Below, one piece after another: positions 16,926 to 25,524 of a DNA stretch of 64,000 nucleotides (within the stretch, counting starts at the first letter, position 1; every line of letters begins with the position of its first letter). The stretch is from contig JAVJRG010000010.1 of assembly GCA_040218535.1 (NCBI GenBank), positions 248,001-312,000 of the forward strand, written 5' to 3'. The notes under the pieces are model-generated. The model did not search any database. It was given only the letters and a program-made list of their open reading frames with translations, and was not told the origin of the DNA. The translations under genes were made by a program, and so were the position numbers. The stretch is from Lacipirellulaceae bacterium (GTDB taxonomy: Bacteria; Planctomycetota; Planctomycetia; Pirellulales; Lacipirellulaceae).

Positions 16926-19404
16926 GTCTTCTTACGGAAATCGTAATCCGAAGCGTAAGCGAGGGAGCAGCGTCTCTCGGTGCCGCCCCTCGCTTACGCT
17001 TCGAGTTACGATAGCGTTGTGCGTGCTTTTCTGCATCAGCCAAAGCTCTTCTTACGCGGGAGACCCCCGCCTCCAGCGCCTGCTCCCCCAAGGAGGACGC
17101 GTCGGCGAGGAAATCGAAGTTCAGGTCTACTGCGCACGAGGGGGCAATGAGTCAATTGACCTGTTGTTCTCCCGACCTGGGATCGAGCTGCTGGAGCTAA
17201 AACAACTCAAGGGCAATCACTATCGGGCAATGCTAAAAATCGCTAGCGACTGCCCGCCCGGGCTACATCCTGTGAGATTTGTTTCAGCTCTCGGCCTGAG
17301 CGATCTCCGAACGTTCCATGTCGGCACGCTCCCAAGCGTACAAGAGATCGAACCGAACAATGCTTCAGAACAAGCTCAGAAGATTGAAAAGAATGTTACC
17401 GTCTTCGGAACGGTTAAGCGAGAAGACATCGATCAGTTCCGCATTCAACTCGAAAAGGATGAACAACTTTCAATTGAAGTCGAAGGGCTTCGACTGGGGC
17501 GGACCTTTTTCGATCCCCATCTCACGGTCATCAATGACAAGGGCGAAGAGATTGCCCAGTGCGACGATGCTCCGCTGACGAGGCAGGACCCCTATGTATC
17601 GTTTCAAGCCCCTGCCTCTGGTGAATACACAATCTCGGTTCGCGAAGCTGCCTACCGTGGCGACGATCTTTGTACTTACCGCATGCACGTTGGTGATTTC
17701 CCTCGTCCGGCAAACGTCTTCCCGCCAGGGGGCAAGCCGGGTGAGCAGCTAGAGGTCGTTTGGCTGGGCGACCAATTCGCCAACGATTCGCGAATCGGCA
17801 AGCAAAAAATTCAGCTACCCGCCACTGGGACGATGCCACCCAATAACGGCACCGCCTCGATATTCCCAGCACTTGAGCTCGGGGAAGGTGACGCGAAGGA
17901 GTCGAAGATCGCTCCTTCGGGCGTTCCTGTAAGGATCGTTGATCTTGAGAGAACGATCGAGTTAGAACCTAACGACAGTCGCAAACAAGCAAACACTTGC
18001 ACTGCTCCTGGTGCGGTGGCTGGCATCATTGAGAAAGAAAACGATCACGATCTGTTCTCTTTTCACGCCAAAAAGGGACAAGTTTTCGAGGTCACTTCTT
18101 TTGCACGCACGCTCCGATCTCCGCTCGACCCGGTGGTGAGGATTCTCACTGCGGAAGGCAAACGCATTGCCGGGAACGACGACTACCAAGGCAAGCCTGA
18201 CAGTTACATGCGATTCACGGCACCTGCCGATGGCAATTATCTCCTCGAGGTCCGCGATCATCTGTTCCGTGGCGGCAATAATTTTATCTACTGGGTTGAG
18301 ATCATCCCGCCTCAGCCCGCGGTGGAAGTAAAAGTCGAAGAGTTCCGTCGTTACTTCGCAACAACAGTCGACGTGCCCCAAGGGGGCGTGACTGCGGCGA
18401 TGATGGGCGTCACTGAGAAAAACCGCAACGCCTCGCTCAAGTTCCTGCTAGATAATCTCCCCCCTGGGGTCGAGGCGGAAATCCCTGAACTACCGAAGAG
18501 CTTCCGCCGGCTGCCGATCCTCTTTCGGGCGAAGCCGGATGCGAAGCTTTCAGCCAGTCTAGCCACGTTCAAACTCTCAGATGATCCTGCCCCGAAGAAC
18601 AGCATACAGCCTCTGTTCTGGCAACAGACCTGGAGCGTACGCGGCCTGAACAATCGCCCCGTTTGGAGCGTCTTTGAAGATCGGCTGCCAGTAAGCGTGA
18701 CCAAGCCAGTTCCCTTCAAGCTAAGCCTCATCGCGCCCAAAAGCCCCATCGTGCACAACGGTGCCAAGGACATAAAAGTCGTCGCCGTGCGTGACGAGGG
18801 CTTCGAGGAAGCGATCAAGGTACGGCTGCTCTACAACCCGCATGGTGTTTACTCGAATCGTTCGCGTTCGATTCCCAAGGGAAAGAATGAAGCAATTATT
18901 CCAATTACCTCCAACGGCGGCGGCATGATTCAGCAGTGGCCAATTGCTGTCCTCGCTGAAACCAACATTGGCGGTCGCGTTGTCAGCGCGTCGGAGTTCG
19001 TCCCCCTGCGAGTAGCCAAGGCTTACCTGAGCTTGGCCTTTCCAACCGTTGCAGTACAGCAAGGTGAGGCAGTTGATTACGTCATGGGTGTCGAAGTCTC
19101 CACCCCATTCGAAGGGGAAGCAACTGCAACCCTACAAGGACTGCCACATGGGGTCACGACGAACCCCATCAAGTTCACAAAGGATGCAAAGCAACTCAAG
19201 TTTCCATTGCAAACGACACCGCAGGCACGCTTGGGGCGGCATCGACAGATCTCTTGCCGCGTCGTGATTACTGAGAATGGCGAGCCGGTTACCCACAATC
19301 TGAGTCGCGGCGAGCTGCGGATCGACCCCGTTCCCAAACCGGCGAAGCAGAGAGAACAAACCCAGGCGCAAGTATCAGAGCAAAGTAAGGAGGGGGCATC
19401 ATGA
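16909..19404 (+). CDS. Secreted PPC-domain protein
   Basis: This 831-residue exported protein contains bacterial pre-peptidase C-terminal (PPC) domains, seen as VQEIEPNNASEQAQKIE then VFGTVKREDIDQFRIQL near residues 145-185, and again as LEPNDSRKQANT followed by KENDHDLFSFHAKKGQVFEV near 350-390. No protease or hydrolase domain is seen. The GTG start overlaps the DUF1501 gene. The first 35 codons run through a palindromic repeat, giving a very basic N-terminus before the signal core ALCVLFCISQSSSYAG. No ATG offers an alternative; TTG codons at 16918 and inside the signal core could serve. The next gene overlaps by four bases. Confidence 0.85.
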   Translation: MSFLRRSSYGNRNPKRKRGSSVSRCRPSLTLRVTIALCVLFCISQSSSYAGDPRLQRLLPQGGRVGEEIEVQVYCARGGNESIDLLFSRPGIELLELKQLKGNHYRAMLKIASDCPPGLHPVRFVSALGLSDLRTFHVGTLPSVQEIEPNNASEQAQKIEKNVTVFGTVKREDIDQFRIQLEKDEQLSIEVEGLRLGRTFFDPHLTVINDKGEEIAQCDDAPLTRQDPYVSFQAPASGEYTISVREAAYRGDDLCTYRMHVGDFPRPANVFPPGGKPGEQLEVVWLGDQFANDSRIGKQKIQLPATGTMPPNNGTASIFPALELGEGDAKESKIAPSGVPVRIVDLERTIELEPNDSRKQANTCTAPGAVAGIIEKENDHDLFSFHAKKGQVFEVTSFARTLRSPLDPVVRILTAEGKRIAGNDDYQGKPDSYMRFTAPADGNYLLEVRDHLFRGGNNFIYWVEIIPPQPAVEVKVEEFRRYFATTVDVPQGGVTAAMMGVTEKNRNASLKFLLDNLPPGVEAEIPELPKSFRRLPILFRAKPDAKLSASLATFKLSDDPAPKNSIQPLFWQQTWSVRGLNNRPVWSVFEDRLPVSVTKPVPFKLSLIAPKSPIVHNGAKDIKVVAVRDEGFEEAIKVRLLYNPHGVYSNRSRSIPKGKNEAIIPITSNGGGMIQQWPIAVLAETNIGGRVVSASEFVPLRVAKAYLSLAFPTVAVQQGEAVDYVMGVEVSTPFEGEATATLQGLPHGVTTNPIKFTKDAKQLKFPLQTTPQARLGRHRQISCRVVITENGEPVTHNLSRGELRIDPVPKPAKQREQTQAQVSEQSKEGAS
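16941..17011. repeat. 25-bp inverted repeat inside a coding start
   Basis: The arms at 16941-16965 and 16987-17011 share AAGCGTAAGCGAGGG and its complement and match at 23 of 25 positions. The repeat lies within codons about 11-35 of the PPC-domain gene, where it encodes RNPKRKRG and SLTLRV. As I recall from planctomycete genomes, similar sequences are common between genes. Confidence 0.85.
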
Positions 19405-21872
19405 TTGAGCGTTTTCTGATGGTGCTGCTTCTTCTAGCTGGCATGACCAAAGCCCAGGCCGAGGATGCGGTAACTAAGGCCGAGCCGCCTGCTTTCACCG
19501 ACTTGTCAATTTATCCAGCAGAGATTCATCTCGACCACGCCAAGGCCAGCCAAAGGGCGATCGCCATTGCAAAGCGGTCCGACGGCATCACCGTAGACGT
19601 GACCAATCAGGTCGAGTGGGTCGTTAACGCTGGATCGCAAGACGCAGCCAAGAAGCTGGTCTCTTGGGATGATGGAAAGGTTCATCCGCTTCGTAACGGA
19701 CGGACGGCACTTTCAGCAAAGCTTGGCAAACTTGTGGCAAGCGTCCCAGTCAGCGTGAGCAACGCGGGCGTGTCGAACCCTGTCAGTTTCCGACACGACG
19801 TGATGCCCGTGTTCATGCGAGCCGGCTGCAATGCTGGGGGCTGCCACGGTTCATCCCGCGGGAAAGATGGGTTCCAGCTCTCGCTCTTCGGATACGACCC
19901 GGCGGGCGACTACTTCCGGCTAACGCGAGAACTCGCCACGCGGCGGATCAGCCGCGCAATTCCCGAGGATAGTTTGCTGCTAGAGAAGTCGATCGCCGCA
20001 GTTCCACACACTGGTGGAAAACGGTTTGACCGAGACAGTCAATACTATCGCACACTGCACGAATGGATTGAAAGCGGCGCGAGCAGCGATCTGGATGAAG
20101 CACCGGAAGTGACAAACCTGGAGCTTTTCCCTCGAGAAGCGACCCTGAATTTGGGAGAGACGCAGCAGTTTGTTGCCGTCGCGACCTACTCTGATGGCAC
20201 AGTCCGAGACGTCACCGACCTCGCCCTGTTTCACTCGAACGACCCGTCAATCGCGTCGCCAGATGCGGAGGGGCTGTGCACGGCAGGGGCACGCGGCGAG
20301 GCGTTCTTCATGGCACGGTTTGATACCCACACGGTGGGCAGCCCTGTGTTAACCCTTCCCGAAGACGCAAAGTATAGAGCGGTTGATGAAAAACCGGCGA
20401 ATTACATTGACGAGCTTGTCAACGCTAAACTGACTACGCTCCGCATCCCCGCAAGTCCACCGACCAACGATCGCGAGTTTCTCCGCCGCGTGACGATTGA
20501 CCTCGCCGGACGGCTTCCAACGGTGGATGAGGTGGAAGCGTTCCTCGCTGACGAATCTCCGGACAAGCGCAGCGTCACGATTGATCGACTGATTGACACG
20601 CCCGAATTTCGTGACGTGTGGACACTCTATTGGGCCAATTTGCTGATGGTTCGCTCAGAGAACAATCGCGTTGACTACAAGGCAATGCAGCTTTACTACG
20701 AGTGGATTGCCGATCAGCTCCAAGCGAATCGGCCGCTTGATGAGTTCGTCCATGAAATCCTGACCGCTAGTGGTCCAACCTTTACGCACCCGGCTGCCAA
20801 TTTCTATCAGATTGAGCTAATGGCTCAGAAGACCGGCGAGAATGTCGCTCAGGCGTTTCTCGGGATACGCGTCCAATGTGCCCAGTGCCACAATCATCCT
20901 TTCGATCGTTGGACGATGGATGACTATTACGGATTCGCCGCTTTCTTTTCACAAGTGGGACGCAAGCCGGGCGAAGACTACCGTGAGATGATTGTCTTTA
21001 ACCGTGGCTTTGGTGAGACGAAGCATCCGGTCGATGGCAAACCCCGGATTCCCAAGACTCTTGGCGGCGAGTCGTTTGACAAAGAGAAAGCAGCGCGACG
21101 AGACCGTCGGCAATTGGTCGCCGATTGGATCATTTCGCCGGAGAATCCTTACTTCGCACCGAGCATGGCCAATCGCGTCTGGGCCCACTTCTTCGGCGTG
21201 GGAATTGTTGAGCCGGTCGACGATATCCGCATCAGCAATCCTCCGAGCAACCAAGCCCTTTTTGACGCTTTAGGTGAAAAGCTCGTTGAGTACGATTACG
21301 ATTTCCGCAAACTCGTCCGCGATATTTGCAACTCAAACGCCTACCAGCGATCTTCCCAGGCGAGCGAACAGAACCGACACGACCGCCGCAACTTCGCCTA
21401 CGCACGTACCCGCCGCATTCCAGCCGAAATCTTGCTCGACTGTGTCAGTCAAGCGACCGACTCGCTAGAAAAACTGCCAGGGCTGCCGCTTGGGGCACGA
21501 GCCACCCAAGTGGCGGACGGACGGGCGAATCACTACTTCCTAAAAACCTTCGGTCGTGCCAGCCGCGATACCGTGTGTGCCTGTGAAGCCCGGGCCGAGC
21601 CAACGCTCTCGCAAGCTTTACACCTCATCAACGGCAGCACGGTCAGTGGGAAGCTGACAAAAGGCAAGCTGATCTCACGCCTGCTCAAGGAAGGAAAGTC
21701 ACCCGAGCAAATCACCAGTCACCTCTACCAGCGATGTTTCTCACGTGAGCCAACCGAGGCCGAACTCTCAGAGCTAATGAAGCTGTACGGCGACAACGAC
21801 AAACCACAACAAGAACTACAAGATGCTTTCTGGGCGATCCTGAACTCTCGCGAGTTCTTGTTTAACCACTAG
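19401..21872 (+). CDS. DUF1549/DUF1553 planctomycete cytochrome-type protein
   Basis: This 823-residue secreted protein starts with a signal peptide (FLMVLLLLAGMTKAQA). Next comes an Ig-like region (about residues 30-130), then a cysteine site GCNAGGCHG (CxxxCH) near residue 148, a Big2-like segment (about 240-310), and the DUF1549 (PSCyt2) and DUF1553 (PSD1) domains. A standard haem site CAQCHNHPFD lies near residue 496. In this lineage these proteins accompany DUF1501 proteins and PSCyt1 proteins. Their task is not established; polysaccharide breakdown has been suggested. It overlaps the previous gene by four bases (ATGA). Confidence 0.92.
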   Translation: MIERFLMVLLLLAGMTKAQAEDAVTKAEPPAFTDLSIYPAEIHLDHAKASQRAIAIAKRSDGITVDVTNQVEWVVNAGSQDAAKKLVSWDDGKVHPLRNGRTALSAKLGKLVASVPVSVSNAGVSNPVSFRHDVMPVFMRAGCNAGGCHGSSRGKDGFQLSLFGYDPAGDYFRLTRELATRRISRAIPEDSLLLEKSIAAVPHTGGKRFDRDSQYYRTLHEWIESGASSDLDEAPEVTNLELFPREATLNLGETQQFVAVATYSDGTVRDVTDLALFHSNDPSIASPDAEGLCTAGARGEAFFMARFDTHTVGSPVLTLPEDAKYRAVDEKPANYIDELVNAKLTTLRIPASPPTNDREFLRRVTIDLAGRLPTVDEVEAFLADESPDKRSVTIDRLIDTPEFRDVWTLYWANLLMVRSENNRVDYKAMQLYYEWIADQLQANRPLDEFVHEILTASGPTFTHPAANFYQIELMAQKTGENVAQAFLGIRVQCAQCHNHPFDRWTMDDYYGFAAFFSQVGRKPGEDYREMIVFNRGFGETKHPVDGKPRIPKTLGGESFDKEKAARRDRRQLVADWIISPENPYFAPSMANRVWAHFFGVGIVEPVDDIRISNPPSNQALFDALGEKLVEYDYDFRKLVRDICNSNAYQRSSQASEQNRHDRRNFAYARTRRIPAEILLDCVSQATDSLEKLPGLPLGARATQVADGRANHYFLKTFGRASRDTVCACEARAEPTLSQALHLINGSTVSGKLTKGKLISRLLKEGKSPEQITSHLYQRCFSREPTEAELSELMKLYGDNDKPQQELQDAFWAILNSREFLFNH

Positions 21873-21880
21873 GATAAGAA

Positions 21881-22023
21881 GTCCCACGCAGAGACGCGGA
21901 GAGCGCCGAGATTAGGGTTGAAACAAACACCAGCGGCATAAGACTCTGATTACTCGAGAATCAAAAAATTTGGCATGAATTCAGTTGGAATAACTCTGCG
22001 ACCTACGCGTCTCTGCGTGAGAC
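21881..22023. repeat. Inverted repeat pair spanning a gene start
   Basis: GTCCCACGCAGAGACGCG begins at 21881. Its complement, CGCGTCTCTGCGTGAGAC, lies at 22006-22023, with 17 of 18 positions matching. The left copy is ten bases after the DUF1553 stop. The right copy is inside the signal peptide codons of the next gene. The same family flanks the small ORF between trpB and trpA. Confidence 0.8.
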
Positions 22024-24407
22024 TAATCTGCTTTGCCGCGGTGGTTGCGTTCGCATGGCCTAAATACTCTTATGCGGCGAAGAATATCACCTACCAAGAT
22101 CATGTCCGCCCGATCTTTGCCGAACACTGCTTTGCCTGTCATAGCCGTGATGAGAAGAGCAGCGATCTGGCGCTCGATCAACTCTCTGACGCTCTAGCGG
22201 GTGGGGTGGGCGGAGAAGTTCTCGTGGCAGGCGACTCTGGGAGTTCGCGTCTCTGGCGGCTGATCAACCACGAAGAATCGCCTGCCATGCCCCCCGGCGG
22301 AGACAAGCTCCCTGCCAAACAACTGAAGCTGGTCAAGCAGTGGATCGACGGCGGTCTACTCGACAACAAGAATTCGAAAGTCCGCAAAAAGGCTTCTCTT
22401 GTTCAGCAAACGGCTACGACTTCTGACAATCGCCCGATCGGCGAACCGGCCATGCCGGAGGGTCTCCTGCTTCAACCATTAGTCACTCCCCAAAAGCCAG
22501 CAGCCGTCGACACTCTTGCTGCAAGCCCCTGGGCTCCACTGGTAGCGATCGGCGGCCCGCGACAAGTTTCCCTGTATCATACCGACACCCACCAACTGCT
22601 GGGGATCCTCCCGTTACCTGAAGGAACGCCCCGGGTCGTGCAATTCAGCCGCGATGGAAGTCTGCTCGTCGTAGGTGGAGGCCGTGCTGCCGCGTCTGGG
22701 AAGGTTGCTGTGTTCGAAGTGAAAACTGGAAAACGGTTGGCTACTCTGGGGGACGAGATTGACGAGGTTCTCGCCGCGGATATCTCACCCGATCACCAGC
22801 TTTTAGCACTCGGCGGACCCAAGCGTGTCGTGCGCGTTTACCGGCTCGCCGATTCGCAGCTCGCCTACGAGATTCGCAAGCACACCGACTGGATCACCGC
22901 CCTGCGGTTTAGTCCTAGTGGAAAGTTTCTCGCAACGGGCGACCGCAACGGCGGTCTGGTCGTCTGGCAAGCAAAACACGGCAACGAAATCGCTGCATTG
23001 AACGGACATAAAGAAGACATCACTGCGATCGCCTGGCGCGGAGACTCTCAATTGGTTGCTTCTGCAAGTGAGGACGACTCCCTCAGACTGTGGCAACCCG
23101 GCGGCAAACAAGTGAAGAGCTGGAACCCACACGGTAGTGGCCCTCAGAACGGTGTCACCAGTGTTGACTTTGCCCGTGATGGTCGTCTGGTCACGACGGG
23201 ACGCGATACACGGGTCAAGGTGTGGCAAGTCGATGGCAAGTTGATTAAGGAGCTGCCGAAACTGACGGAAATGGGCCTCACCGCCCGATTTGGACACGAG
23301 GGTCGTCGAATCCTCACGGGAGATTTTGCCGGCAAGGTAAGACTAGTTGAAATCGAGAGTGCAAAGCTGATTACCGAACTGGCTCCCAACCCTCAGCCTC
23401 TCGAGAGTCGAATTCTGCTAGCGAAAAAGCAACAGAGCGAGTTGAAGTCTCGTATCGACAAGCTCGAACAAGCCCATGAAAGACAAAAGTTGCTGCTGGC
23501 GGAAGCGCGAAAACAACACACCTCGCACGCCTCCAGGATTGCAGAAGTCAGCAAGCAAGCGAGTATGCTCACCAAGCAGCGAGTGCAACAGGCTCAGCAG
23601 GTCGCTCAGGTAACACAGCGTTGGCAAGCAGCTACCGAGACGCTGGCGAAAAACACAACGCTTCGTCTCGACTTCGAAAAGCAACTCACTGCAGCCAATC
23701 AAGCGGAAGGCATCAGTGAGGAGGAAGTGGGGGAACAGCAGAAGGCGGTCGAAGCCAAGCTGGCCACGACTGCCGAAGCTGAACGTGAGGCGCAAGCTGC
23801 CTTGCAAGCCTTGGCGGTCGAGAAGGACGAGATCGTTAAACAGGAACGGGCGACAGCACAGCAAAGCGAAGCTTTGCTGGCCGAGCTCGATCAACTGAAT
23901 GAGCAAACAAAGACGCTCCCTCAGCTTGATCCATTAGAATCCTCTGCTGCCCAATCGGCAGCAGCACTGAAAGGCTCGCAAGAAGAGCTTGATTCTAGCG
24001 ATCAAGAGCTCAAGAGGCTGATCTCCGCTCAACAACAGTTCCAACAAGCGTCTCAACGCTTGGCAAAGGCTCAAGAGCAAGCCACCAACGAAGCGACTGA
24101 ACTCACACAGAGGACAGCGGCTGCAAAGCAGGCGAGAGAAAAGACCCAGGCGGAGTTAACCCAGCTAGAGGCTGAGATTACCAAGCTCGCAAAGCAGATC
24201 GAGGAAATTCAGGCGGCTCAAAAACAGCTGACCACTCGCCAGGCACTAACAAAGAAAACGCTACAAAAGCACAGCGATCAGGCTGCGAAAGTTGTTGAAG
24301 ACCTGCAAGCGGCTCAACGAAGGGCAGAGCTTGCCGAGAGCCAACAAGCACTCTTGAAAGCGGCGGAAGAAGTACGCAAGAAGTACGCAGAAAAACCTGC
24401 GGGCTGA
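21975..24407 (+). CDS. Secreted PSCyt1 cytochrome with WD40 repeats and coiled coil
   Basis: This 810-residue exported protein has a signal peptide, then a planctomycete-type cytochrome C (PSCyt1) domain with CFACHSRDEKSSDLAL near residue 55 and the closing PAMPPGGDKLP. WD40-type repeats follow (about residues 170-475), for example HTDWITALRFSPSGKFLATGDRNGGLVVWQ. A long Gln/Ala/Glu coiled coil covers about 480-810. It probably scaffolds or docks partners outside the cytoplasm. The chosen ATG makes a repeat copy encode LRPTRLCVRL. No later ATG would keep the signal peptide, so the start looks right though unusual. Confidence 0.88.
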   Translation: MNSVGITLRPTRLCVRLICFAAVVAFAWPKYSYAAKNITYQDHVRPIFAEHCFACHSRDEKSSDLALDQLSDALAGGVGGEVLVAGDSGSSRLWRLINHEESPAMPPGGDKLPAKQLKLVKQWIDGGLLDNKNSKVRKKASLVQQTATTSDNRPIGEPAMPEGLLLQPLVTPQKPAAVDTLAASPWAPLVAIGGPRQVSLYHTDTHQLLGILPLPEGTPRVVQFSRDGSLLVVGGGRAAASGKVAVFEVKTGKRLATLGDEIDEVLAADISPDHQLLALGGPKRVVRVYRLADSQLAYEIRKHTDWITALRFSPSGKFLATGDRNGGLVVWQAKHGNEIAALNGHKEDITAIAWRGDSQLVASASEDDSLRLWQPGGKQVKSWNPHGSGPQNGVTSVDFARDGRLVTTGRDTRVKVWQVDGKLIKELPKLTEMGLTARFGHEGRRILTGDFAGKVRLVEIESAKLITELAPNPQPLESRILLAKKQQSELKSRIDKLEQAHERQKLLLAEARKQHTSHASRIAEVSKQASMLTKQRVQQAQQVAQVTQRWQAATETLAKNTTLRLDFEKQLTAANQAEGISEEEVGEQQKAVEAKLATTAEAEREAQAALQALAVEKDEIVKQERATAQQSEALLAELDQLNEQTKTLPQLDPLESSAAQSAAALKGSQEELDSSDQELKRLISAQQQFQQASQRLAKAQEQATNEATELTQRTAAAKQAREKTQAELTQLEAEITKLAKQIEEIQAAQKQLTTRQALTKKTLQKHSDQAAKVVEDLQAAQRRAELAESQQALLKAAEEVRKKYAEKPAG

Positions 24408-24430
24408 CGACTCGCAGCTCAATAAAGTTT

Positions 24431-25390
24431 CTAGTCGCCTACGGGCGGCTCGAATTCAAAGTCTTTCCACTTCATCGCGCGGCGGAATGGTTCGATGCGG
24501 AGCATCACTTCACCGTTCTGGAAAACGCGAACCGTGCCGTTCGATTCGCTCACGGTAATCGCCACGGCTGTCGTGGCGCGGCTGATTGCGGCCGCCGCCC
24601 AGTGTCGAGCTCCCAGCCCTTTGCTCAACGTGACATCCGCGGCTGGAGCGGAAATATGCTGAGCGGAAGCTGAAACGTTCCCCTTGGCAGAAATAATGAA
24701 GGCTCCGTCAAGCTGGGCGATTTCTTTCAACGCCTCACGAACCTTGGAATCCTCTAGTCGGCGTTCGGCCAGAACGTAGCCCTTCACCGGGTCGAAGCCT
24801 AACGGATGACAATGTTCCAGCACTTTCTTGTGATCGCCCACGACGAAAAGCGTCCCCACTGGCTTTCCTTCGCGGCCTTCGCGGCCGATTTCCACGGCCA
24901 AATCCACCGCCAGCTTCAATGTATCTAGCGGCACGCGGGTTTCCAACTTGCGTAGATCGTGAACTGTCAGACGCCCTAGATGTTCGTCGAGGCGAATGAC
25001 GCTTAGGGAATCGATCACGCCGGCCTCGAAGCCGCTGTACACGGCCACGACTGAAGAACCCGGAGAAAGCAGATCGTCAGCGACACTCTCTAGGAGCGCC
25101 TGAGCAAGCTGATCGTAGACGGGACTGTCAGGCGTGTTCAGCGGGACCGTGCTAAACCCGGCAGCCTTGGCCGCTTTCAGACACTTCTGGTCGTCGGAAG
25201 CGACCAAAACATGGAGTTTGCCGGTCGCTTCGTCGAGTTGCTTCCAGTCGAGCGGCTTTTCCAAGAGGAAAAGGAGGGCATCGGCTTCCTCGCTCGCTGC
25301 CAGTCGTGACGCGACGCTACAAAAGGCACTGGTTTGATCGGAAAACTTCGCCAAGGACGCCCGTCCCACTGCACACAGAAGCACCCTCAA
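24431..25390 (-). CDS. Diadenylate cyclase (DAC domain; CdaZ-like layout)
   Basis: This enzyme makes the messenger c-di-AMP from ATP. Of 319 residues, about 1-130 resemble the pyruvate-kinase C-terminal-like domain that precedes DAC in CdaZ-type cyclases. Residues about 150-300 are the DAC domain, with KPVGTLFVVGDH, the catalytic DGAFII, and GLGARHWAAAAISRATTAVAITVSES. The second motif, normally RHRAA, reads RHWAA here. No membrane segment is seen, so it is cytosolic. It converges on the cytochrome gene. The fold is clear; activity with Trp at this position is less certain. Confidence 0.85.
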   Translation of the reverse strand: MRVLLCAVGRASLAKFSDQTSAFCSVASRLAASEEADALLFLLEKPLDWKQLDEATGKLHVLVASDDQKCLKAAKAAGFSTVPLNTPDSPVYDQLAQALLESVADDLLSPGSSVVAVYSGFEAGVIDSLSVIRLDEHLGRLTVHDLRKLETRVPLDTLKLAVDLAVEIGREGREGKPVGTLFVVGDHKKVLEHCHPLGFDPVKGYVLAERRLEDSKVREALKEIAQLDGAFIISAKGNVSASAQHISAPAADVTLSKGLGARHWAAAAISRATTAVAITVSESNGTVRVFQNGEVMLRIEPFRRAMKWKDFEFEPPVGD

Positions 25391-25524
25391 ACACGTCCGA
25401 CAGTACGCCAGTCGGCACGATGAGGATTACCAAGAAACGCGGCCTAAACCGCCTTCAAGCAATGTAATACACTGCAGGCGCTTGTTCAATGCTTGATCAA
25501 GCCAGGGCGGTCTCAGAGACCTGC

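Noticed and set aside
16941-17011. RNPKRKRG as a nuclear-localisation-like or DNA-binding motif
   Set aside because: The residues come from a palindromic repeat and precede a signal peptide, so a functional basic motif is not needed to explain them.
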